The position numbers and the translations under genes were made by a program. A DNA stretch of 6,220 bases from Rubrobacteraceae bacterium (lineage in GTDB: Bacteria > Actinomycetota > Rubrobacteria > Rubrobacterales > Rubrobacteraceae), in the NCBI GenBank assembly GCA_029240775.1, contig JARDZQ010000119.1, positions 1 through 6,220 on the forward strand. Reading direction: 5' to 3'. The first letter of the stretch is position 1. Each line of letters begins with the position of its first letter. The notes under the pieces were generated by a model. That model was not told the DNA's origin, did not search any database, and saw only the letters and a list, made by a program, of their open reading frames with translations. Below, one piece after another: positions 1 through 5,042 of this stretch.

Positions 1-132
1 GCGAGGGTCTTTCTCGGCTCGAACTCCACGAAGATCATACGCAGCTCGCCCGTGCCGGTGCTTGTGATCCCGCGCGGCGCAGACGTGCACCTGCAGGAAG
101 ATGCCGCTTCCGGCGCGACGGCCGGCGCGTAG
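1..132 (+). CDS. Universal stress protein (UspA family), C-terminal fragment
   Basis: Frame 1 is open from the first base to a TAG at 130-132, giving 43 residues. The fragment reads VFLGSNSTKIIRSSPVPVLVIP near its start. This matches the C-terminal signature of the UspA fold: a Gly-Ser turn that closes the nucleotide-binding loop, a helix, then the last buried beta strand 'PVPVLVIP'. After the strand comes a tail of about 20 residues rich in Ala, Gly and Asp (RGADVHLQEDAASG...), longer than most Usp tails and probably disordered. Usp proteins are cytoplasmic and act in stress survival; some bind ATP. Whether this one does cannot be judged because the earlier part of the G-2x-G-9x-G(S/T) motif is outside the window. 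The gene converges on the aminotransferase with only nine bases between stop codons and no obvious terminator. Family assignment is fairly confident for such a short piece. Confidence 0.75.
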   Translation, partial: ARVFLGSNSTKIIRSSPVPVLVIPRGADVHLQEDAASGATAGA

Positions 133-141
133 CGTGCCCGG

Positions 142-1200
142 CTAGGAGAGCGCAGCGAGCAGCCGGTCGTTCTCCTCGGGAGCCCCGAGCGAGACCCTGC
201 TCCACCCGACCGGGTACCCGAGCGCCTCGCCCTCGCGCACCAGGACGCCGGTCTTCTCGAAGACCATCGGGGGTTCGCGGACCATGACGAAGTTGGTGTG
301 CGAGGGGATGTACTCCAGGCCGGCCGCCTCGAAGGCCGCCTGGACGCGCTCGCGCTCGCGCTTCATCAGGCCCGAGCGTTCGGCTATGGCCTCCGTCTGG
401 CGCATCGAGACCGTGGCGGCGGCCTGTCCTGCCTGGTTCACGCTGAACGGCACGTGGGCGCGCCAGACGTAGTCCGCGAGGCGCTCGGGGGCGATGCCGT
501 AGCCGATTCGCAGGGCCGCGAGGCCGTGCACCTTCGAGAAGGTGCGCGTAGAGATCACGTTGTTCGACGCCAGGACCAGCTCGTGAGACCCCATGTACGC
601 TGGGTCGGCGACGAACTCGTAGTAGGCTTCGTCCAGGATCAGGAGCACGTCATCCGGCAACGCCCGCGCGAACGAGCGCACCGCTTCGAGTGGAAGGTAG
701 GTGCCGGATGGGTTGTTCGGGTTGCAGAGGATCACCGCCCGAGTCTCCGGGGTGACGGCGGAGAGCATGGCACCAGGGTCGGCCCTGTGGTGCTCGTCGA
801 GCGGGATCTTGCGAGTCCTGAGCCCGACCACGCTGGCTGCGGAGACGTAGAAGGGAAAAGAAGGCCACGGGATGATAATCTCCCCGGGGCGGTCCAGGAT
901 CTGCATCAGGTCCACCAGCACCTCGCTGGTGCCGTTGCCGACCACTAGGTTCTCAGGTGCGGTGCCGGGGTTGGCTTCGGCTATAGCCTCGCGCAGTGGG
1001 TCCGCGTCGCGATCCGGGTAGCGCCCGGCCCTGGCGAGGGACTCGACTACGGCCTCCCTCGCTTCGGGGAGCGGGCCGAAGGAGAGCTCGTTCATCGTCA
1101 GCTTCACGTACTCCTTCGAGCCGCGGTCGACCGAGATCTCCTCCGCCAGTCGCGGCGGATGGTAGGGAAGAATGTCGTCTAACACGGGCCTGATCCGCAA
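142..1200 (-). CDS. PLP-dependent aminotransferase, histidinol-phosphate / aromatic amino acid type (HisC/Pat)
   Basis: A 352-residue fold-type I aminotransferase of the HisC family, close to the usual 350-370 residues. Numbered from the chosen start, visible motifs are: substrate/PLP region MNELSFGPLP (36-45), RYPD (60-63), phosphate-loop GNGTSE (88-93), CNPNNPSGT (159-167), DEAYYEF (190-196), RTFSK with the expected Schiff-base lysine K223, RIGYG with R231, and the C-terminal WSRVSLGAPEEN with the carboxylate-binding arginine R335. HisC converts imidazole-acetol phosphate and glutamate to histidinol phosphate and 2-oxoglutarate. Its close relative Pat transaminates aromatic amino acids. FGPLP, VPFSVNQAGQAAA and the APEEND ending look more like actinobacterial Pat as I recall it, so substrate is open. 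The start is TTG at 1200: it has a GAGGAG site six bases upstream and begins (M)RIRPVLDDILPYHP, as HisC proteins do. A TTG at 1245 would add 15 residues lacking family character. It lies 54 bases downstream of the ABC ATPase and is probably cotranscribed. No other his genes are nearby. Confidence 0.9.
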   Translation of the reverse strand: MRIRPVLDDILPYHPPRLAEEISVDRGSKEYVKLTMNELSFGPLPEAREAVVESLARAGRYPDRDADPLREAIAEANPGTAPENLVVGNGTSEVLVDLMQILDRPGEIIIPWPSFPFYVSAASVVGLRTRKIPLDEHHRADPGAMLSAVTPETRAVILCNPNNPSGTYLPLEAVRSFARALPDDVLLILDEAYYEFVADPAYMGSHELVLASNNVISTRTFSKVHGLAALRIGYGIAPERLADYVWRAHVPFSVNQAGQAAATVSMRQTEAIAERSGLMKRERERVQAAFEAAGLEYIPSHTNFVMVREPPMVFEKTGVLVREGEALGYPVGWSRVSLGAPEENDRLLAALS

Positions 1201-1206
1201 TCCGGT

Positions 1207-1212
1207 CTCCTC
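1207..1212 (-). promoter_or_regulatory. Ribosome binding site of the aminotransferase
   Basis: Read on the minus strand this is GAGGAG, six bases before the TTG at 1200. It decides the start in favour of 1200 over the upstream TTG at 1245. Confidence 0.7.
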
Positions 1213-1254
1213 TCGAACGTGAAGATGGCCTCGCGCCGGCCGCAATGGCGACGG

Positions 1255-1989
<735 letters not shown>

Positions 1990-2079
1990 CGCGTTAGCCG
2001 CCTTTCCCGCGCCGGAGCCGGCGATACGGGGGTAGAATAGCACAACGCGAAACATGGCCAGATAGCTTGCGGAGGAGTC
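1990..2079. promoter_or_regulatory. Divergent promoter region between the ABC ATPase and uracil-DNA glycosylase genes
   Basis: This 90-base spacer must supply promoters for both outward-reading genes, unless the ATPase is transcribed from inside the glycosylase gene. The most promoter-like piece is TAGAAT at 2033-2038, a possible -10 for the rightward gene. Its complement lies within CTATTCT (2032-2038), a possible -10 for the leftward gene. No convincing -35 box accompanies either. The assignment rests mainly on gene orientation. Confidence 0.4.
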
Positions 2080-2727
2080 GTGGACAGTCTTTTTGATGCC
2101 GCCGACGGCGGCGAGAACAGGGAGGAGCGTCTGGCGGAGCTCGCCCGGCAGGTGGCGGTCTGCACGAGGTGCGATCTCGCCCTCAGCCGCACCAACACCG
2201 TCTTCGGTACTGGAGACCCCTACTCGCCGCTGATGCTGATCGGCGAGGGGCCCGGGGAGAACGAGGACGCCACCGGGCTGCCGTTCGTAGGCCGCGCGGG
2301 CAAGCTTCTCGACGACATCCTGGCGGCGGTGGACCTCACCCGCCGAGACGTCTACATCACCAACATCGTCAAGTGCCGGGCCGCGGTCGAGGAGGGCGGG
2401 CGCATGAAGAACCGCCAGCCGAGGACGAGCGAGATCAAAGCCTGCAACATCTACCTGCAGGGCCAGACGGAGGCGATTAAGCCGAAGATTATCCTCTGCC
2501 TGGGCGGTCCCGCGGCCAAGACCGTCATAGACAAGGACTTCCGCATCACCAAGGACCGCGGTAAATGGTACGACCTGGAGGGCGGCATCAAGGCGATGGC
2601 GACCTTCCACCCTGCCTACGTCCTCAGGCAACGCGGCGAGGACCTCCAGAACACCAAACGTCTCGTCTGGAAGGACATCCAGGCCGTCTACGCCGAGTAC
2701 CAGCAGGCGATAGAGGAGCGAGGCTGA
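2080..2727 (+). CDS. Uracil-DNA glycosylase, family 4 (Fe-S type)
   Basis: A 215-residue family 4 uracil-DNA glycosylase. It removes uracil arising from cytosine deamination or misincorporation and so starts base excision repair in the cytoplasm/nucleoid. Visible motifs: active-site motif GEGPGENEDATGLPFVGRAG (55-74), TNIVKCR (94-100), NRQP (111-114), and the second active-site motif TFHPAYVLR (175-183). Four cysteines, C28 and C31 (CTRC), C99 (KCR) and C122 (KAC), occupy the positions of the 4Fe-4S ligands in this family. The C-terminal LVWKDIQAV is also typical. The stretch between KCR and NRxP (101-110) is about seven residues longer than the usual KCRPPxNRxP. The start is GTG at 2080, with GGAGGA at 2071-2076, a slightly close spacing. 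The product would begin (M)DSLFDAA. It is divergent from the ABC ATPase, with no repair genes next to it. The fragment of this family fused to DNA polymerase in phages is an unlikely alternative given the full-length stand-alone form. Confidence 0.94.
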   Translation: MDSLFDAADGGENREERLAELARQVAVCTRCDLALSRTNTVFGTGDPYSPLMLIGEGPGENEDATGLPFVGRAGKLLDDILAAVDLTRRDVYITNIVKCRAAVEEGGRMKNRQPRTSEIKACNIYLQGQTEAIKPKIILCLGGPAAKTVIDKDFRITKDRGKWYDLEGGIKAMATFHPAYVLRQRGEDLQNTKRLVWKDIQAVYAEYQQAIEERG

Positions 2728-2755
2728 GCTTCTGAGGCAAGTTGTAAATACCCTG

Positions 2756-2792
2756 CCGGTTCTCGGGCTGGCCATGAATGCCCACCCGCCGG
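2756..2792 (+). terminator. Possible GC-rich terminator hairpin after the glycosylase gene
   Basis: Interrupted stem: CCGG (2756-2759), a four-base bulge, CGGG (2764-2767), GGC (2770-2772), a loop of seven, then GCC (2780-2782), CCCG (2785-2788) and CCGG (2789-2792). It lies 28 bases past the glycosylase stop, but no T-run follows. It could equally be chance pairing in GC-rich sequence. Confidence 0.25.
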
Positions 2793-2870
2793 TGTCTGCA
2801 TGAACCCCGGCCGATCAGGCGAATAGCCCGGACATAAGTAAAGAACTTCATACCGTATTTCGGTGTTGCC

Positions 2871-2879
2871 TGCTATTAT
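2871..2879 (+). promoter_or_regulatory. Extended -10 promoter of the siroheme decarboxylase gene
   Basis: TGC-TATTAT: an extended -10 (TGn) joined to TATTAT, five of six bases matching TATAAT, in a locally AT-rich stretch. The 17-base upstream position holds TACCGT, a poor -35, as is common with extended -10 promoters. Predicted transcription start is about 2885-2887, which coincides with a GTG at 2886-2888. A small inverted repeat ACCG-TATTT-CGGT (2852-2864) lies over the -35 region and could be an operator. Confidence 0.5.
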
Positions 2880-2885
2880 TCGAGC

Positions 2886-2918
2886 GTGAATCAGGTAACC
2901 GTCGAGAAGGGCTTCTGA
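2886..2918 (+). CDS. Possible leaderless 10-residue leader peptide
   Basis: GTG at 2886 opens a frame of 10 codons ending in TGA at 2916-2918. The product would be MNQVTVEKGF. The GTG falls at the expected transcription start, seven bases past the -10 hexamer, so it could be read as a leaderless message, a form common in actinobacteria. Its stop lies five bases before the GTG of the decarboxylase gene in another frame, which would allow translational coupling. The peptide has no run of a single regulatory amino acid. It is too short to exclude chance, and no function is claimed. Confidence 0.25.
   Translation: MNQVTVEKGF
2905..2916. repeat. Short palindrome AGAAG-GG-CTTCT before the decarboxylase start
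   Basis: A perfect 5-bp inverted repeat with a two-base centre. It overlaps GAGAAGG (2904-2910), the best ribosome site for the start at 2924. It could be a protein-binding half-site pair or, as RNA with a GGGC loop, could partly mask the ribosome site. The size is small enough for chance. Confidence 0.3.
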
Positions 2919-2923
2919 AAAAC

Positions 2924-3985
2924 GTGGTCAGCACAATCTCCGGCAGCCGCATGATGGACGGCGTAGACAAGGACATACTGAACTTCATCCAGAGGGAGTT
3001 CCCGCTGGAGCGGGAGCCTTTCGCGGCGATCGGACGCGAGGTGGGGATCACGGGCGGCGAGGTCATCCGCCGCATAGAGACGCTCAAGAGAGGACGGGTG
3101 ATACGCCAGATCAGCGCGATCTTCGACACCCGCGTCCTCGGCTACGAGTCGAGCCTGGTGGCGGCCAAGATCCCACCCCACAACCTCGCCGAGGGGGCCA
3201 AGGCGATTAACTCCCACCCTGGCGTCTCCCACAACTACGAGCGCAACAACGAATTCAACCTCTGGTACACGGTGGCCGTCCCGCCAGACTCACGTCTGGG
3301 GCTGGAGGGCACGGTGGACGTGCTCCACCGAATAAGCGGAGCCGAGAAGACCCGCATCCTGCCCACCCTCAAGCTCTTCAAGATCGGCGTCACGCTCGAC
3401 ATGAAGGAGGGTGCGACCGCGAAGAAGGAAGCGCCGCAGTACGGCGAGACCGACCGCGCGAAGGCCGACCGGAACATCTCCGAGGACGACAGGGCGGCGA
3501 TCAGGGCGTTGCAAGAGGACATACCGCTCACGCCGCGACCGTTCGACCTGTGGGGGGATCAGGTCGGGCTCTCTTACGAGGGCCTGATCGAGCGCGCCCA
3601 AGACCTTCGCCGGCGCAAGATCATGCGCCGCTTCTCCGCGGTCCTCTACCACCGCAAGGCGGGCTTCCGCGCGAACGCGATGGGCGTCTGGAAGGTGCCG
3701 GAAGAGCGCATAGAAGAGGTGGGCAACGCGTTCGCCCACTACCAGGCGGTCTCCCACTGCTACCAGCGCCCCATCTACGAGGACTGGCCCTACTCGATCT
3801 TCTCGATGGTGCACGGCCGCACCGTTGAGGAGTGCGAGGCGGTCCTCGACGCGATGGCCGCCGAGACGGGGATCACCGAGCGGCTCTCGCTCTACTCCAC
3901 CCGCGAATACAAGAAGACGAGGGTACGCTACTTCACGTCGGAGATGGATGCCTGGGAGAGGCTCTACGCCGGCTTCCTGCGCTGA
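2924..3985 (+). CDS. Fused siroheme decarboxylase (AhbA-AhbB / NirDL type)
   Basis: A 353-residue protein made of two tandem Lrp/AsnC-like units, each a winged helix followed by a RAM-like domain. Unit 1 spans about 15-160 and unit 2 about 188-340, with a charged linker between. Unit 1 carries VSHNYERNNEFNLWYT (101-116) and LKLFKIGVTLDM (149-160). Unit 2 carries HCYQRPIYEDWPYSIF (278-293) and EYKKTRVRYF (328-337). These His/Tyr/Arg-rich stretches distinguish siroheme decarboxylases from Lrp regulators. The family removes the C12 and C18 acetate carboxyls of siroheme, giving 12,18-didecarboxysiroheme. That product is an intermediate of the alternative heme pathway (AhbABCD) and of heme d1 synthesis (Nir). 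AhbA and AhbB are usually separate subunits; fused NirDL forms are known. Databases often label such genes 'Lrp/AsnC regulator'. No ahbC, ahbD or nir partner is visible. The start is taken as GTG 2924, with GAGAAGG 13 bases upstream. ATG at 2951 or 2954 is a real alternative, since family similarity begins at VDKDILNFIQ. Confidence 0.88.
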   Translation: MVSTISGSRMMDGVDKDILNFIQREFPLEREPFAAIGREVGITGGEVIRRIETLKRGRVIRQISAIFDTRVLGYESSLVAAKIPPHNLAEGAKAINSHPGVSHNYERNNEFNLWYTVAVPPDSRLGLEGTVDVLHRISGAEKTRILPTLKLFKIGVTLDMKEGATAKKEAPQYGETDRAKADRNISEDDRAAIRALQEDIPLTPRPFDLWGDQVGLSYEGLIERAQDLRRRKIMRRFSAVLYHRKAGFRANAMGVWKVPEERIEEVGNAFAHYQAVSHCYQRPIYEDWPYSIFSMVHGRTVEECEAVLDAMAAETGITERLSLYSTREYKKTRVRYFTSEMDAWERLYAGFLR

Positions 3986-4100
3986 TTTAGCGGCCAGCTA
4001 TCAGCCGTAATCTGTCAGCCACCGTCGCAGCAGCGTTTCTCGGCCCGGAAGAGTCCGTTAGAGGAACACGCAGCGGCTTCCGCGAAGGTGGAGCTTCCTC
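3986..4100. other. Intergenic spacer with heptamer-phased CAGCYRT repeats
   Basis: No gene is supported. At 3995-4022 the sequence falls into seven-base units: CAGCTAT, CAGCCGT, AATCTGT, CAGCCAC. Three of the four begin with CAGC. This is a short, degenerate tandem array of unknown role. The end of the spacer holds the ribosome site of the next gene, and no clear promoter or terminator is seen. The downstream gene may be read through from the decarboxylase. Confidence 0.4.
4085..4093 (+). promoter_or_regulatory. Ribosome binding site of the TauE-family gene
   Basis: AAGGTGGAG lies seven bases before TTG 4101. It supports that non-ATG start, which is also the point where the hydrophobic N-terminus begins. 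Confidence 0.55.
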
Positions 4101-4841
4101 TTGCTGACCTGGGCTCTGCTGGTGGCGCTCCTTGCGGCGCTACTGGCGGGGGTGGTGACGGGAACGACCGGGTTCGGGCTCGCCCTGATCAGCACCCCGA
4201 TCCTGCTCTTCGTCTACGAGCCCCGCACGGTGATCTTCCTTACCGCGGTGTTCTCGGTCGTGATCAACACCGCCGTGGTGTGGGACTCCTGGCGGGAGGC
4301 GCACCGCAGGCTGGCGCTCACCCTGCTGGTGCCGGCCTGCTTGGGGATAGTGGCGGGAGCCGAGATCCTGAGGGTCGTAGATCCCACCTACATCCGGCTG
4401 TCCGTCGGCGCCGTCGTGGTGCTCTCAGCGCTGCTCCTTGTCCGGGATGTCCGGCTGCCCGGGGCCGACACGCGCTGGGGGCCGGTCGTGGCCGGCACCG
4501 CGAGCGGCGCGCTCTCGACCTCGACAGGGCTCGCCGGCCCCCCGATAGTCCTGCTGCTCGCCTCCCGCGGCCTACCCAAACACCAGTTCCGCGGGACGAG
4601 CGCCTTCTACTTCCTCCTCATGAGCGTCGTCACCCTGGTCATCCTCTCCGCCCGCGGCCTGGTGGCTACTGGCGACCTCCCGCTCGCGGCCGCACTGGTC
4701 CCGGCGGCCATGGTCGGCAAGATTATCGGTACGGCGTTCCTGAAGAGGATCTCCGAGAGCGCCTTCCGAACGCTGAGCCTCGGCCTTGTCATCCTCACCG
4801 GGACCCTTGGCGTCGCGACCGCCGCGTGGGCGTTGTTGTAA
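4101..4841 (+). CDS. TauE/SafE-family membrane transporter (putative sulfite/anion exporter)
   Basis: A 246-residue, strongly hydrophobic protein with about eight predicted membrane segments (roughly 4-20, 24-38, 43-62, 71-90, 98-115, 127-155, 168-185 with 193-212, and 224-245). This is normal for TauE/SafE (formerly DUF81). The two family repeats are visible: GTTGFGLALISTPIL (21-35) in the first half and STGLAGPPIVLLL (141-153) in the second. Family members export small anions such as sulfite, sulfoacetate or related sulfur organic acids, but most are uncharacterised, so the substrate is unknown. The protein acts in the cytoplasmic membrane. The start is TTG 4101, backed by AAGGTGGAG at proper spacing. 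The gene follows the siroheme decarboxylase by 115 bases on the same strand. Because siroheme serves sulfite reductase, a sulfur link is tempting but is only inference. No sulfur-assimilation gene lies in the window. Confidence 0.88.
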   Translation: MLTWALLVALLAALLAGVVTGTTGFGLALISTPILLFVYEPRTVIFLTAVFSVVINTAVVWDSWREAHRRLALTLLVPACLGIVAGAEILRVVDPTYIRLSVGAVVVLSALLLVRDVRLPGADTRWGPVVAGTASGALSTSTGLAGPPIVLLLASRGLPKHQFRGTSAFYFLLMSVVTLVILSARGLVATGDLPLAAALVPAAMVGKIIGTAFLKRISESAFRTLSLGLVILTGTLGVATAAWALL

Positions 4842-4844
4842 AGG

Positions 4845-4907
4845 CTTCAGAACACAGACTTCAGGCATCAGCTAACTTCATCTGAGACCTGATGCCTGAA
4901 ACTTCGG
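4845..4907. repeat. Heptamer-phased element with a perfect 12-bp inverted repeat; possible terminator of the TauE-family gene
   Basis: TTCAGGCATCAG (4860-4871) and CTGATGCCTGAA (4889-4900) are exact reverse complements, separated by 17 bases. The left arm and its flank are built from seven-base units with CAG at positions 4-6: CTTCAGA, ACACAGA, CTTCAGG, CATCAGC (4845-4872). The right arm has units with CTG at positions 3-5: ATCTGAG, ACCTGAT, GCCTGAA (4880-4900). The hairpin starts 18 bases past the TauE-family stop, so it may end transcription, but no T-run follows. It could be a small repetitive intergenic element instead. Confidence 0.65.
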
Positions 4908-4974
4908 GTAAACCAGATCACAAACACGCCTGATACCCGCCTGGAAGCCAGCCCCTTGTTTGATACTCTCTAGT

Positions 4975-5015
4975 TACAATATGACATTTTGGCAAGATGG
5001 TTTTACGCGAATAAT
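4975..5015 (+). promoter_or_regulatory. Candidate promoter(s) of the MFS transporter gene
   Basis: Two candidates lie in the AT-rich stretch. One is -35 TTGGCA (4989-4994, five of six matches) with -10 AATAAT (5010-5015, five of six), but the spacer is only 15 bases. The other is a -10 TACAAT (4975-4980, five of six) without a good -35. The predicted start from the first is about 5022, leaving a short leader before TTG 5043. Confidence 0.4.
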
Positions 5016-5031
5016 TTCCATAGCGGTCATC

Positions 5032-5036
5032 GAGGG
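5032..5036 (+). promoter_or_regulatory. Ribosome binding site of the MFS gene
   Basis: GAGGG lies six bases before TTG 5043 and selects that start. No ATG or GTG occurs in frame before the first membrane segment. Confidence 0.55.
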
Positions 5037-5042
5037 TTTCCG

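Larger units (their letters stand above)
2728..2923. other. Intergenic spacer with possible terminator and siroheme decarboxylase promoter
   Basis: No gene of normal size is supported in these 196 bases. The left part holds a GC-rich hairpin that could end glycosylase transcription. The right part is more AT-rich and holds an extended -10 promoter, a possible 10-codon leader and a short palindrome, listed separately. Confidence 0.7.
4842..5042. other. Intergenic spacer: inverted repeat, then AT-rich promoter region
   Basis: No gene is supported in these 201 bases. The first 65 bases hold a heptamer-phased inverted repeat. A further 6-bp inverted repeat, CGGGTA (4905-4910) with TACCCG (4934-4939), follows. 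The part from about 4956 to 5030 is markedly AT-rich against its surroundings and probably contains the promoter of the MFS gene. Confidence 0.6.

Noticed and set aside
298..948. Plus-strand open frame opposite the aminotransferase
   Set aside because: Its composition is that of an antisense shadow, and the aminotransferase on the other strand has intact catalytic motifs.
1990..2775. Upstream extension of the ABC ATPase open frame on the minus strand, about 260 extra residues
   Set aside because: It is antisense to the well-supported glycosylase and shows no known domain. The ATPase family begins at GTG 1989.
2924..3985. Annotation of this gene as an Lrp/AsnC transcription regulator
   Set aside because: There are two tandem units in one chain with the HNYxR and HCYxRP...DWPY stretches of siroheme decarboxylases. 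A regulator would normally have one unit and lack these.
4905..4939. Inverted repeat CGGGTA...TACCCG as a terminator
   Set aside because: The stem is six bp with a 23-base loop and no T-run, too weak to call.
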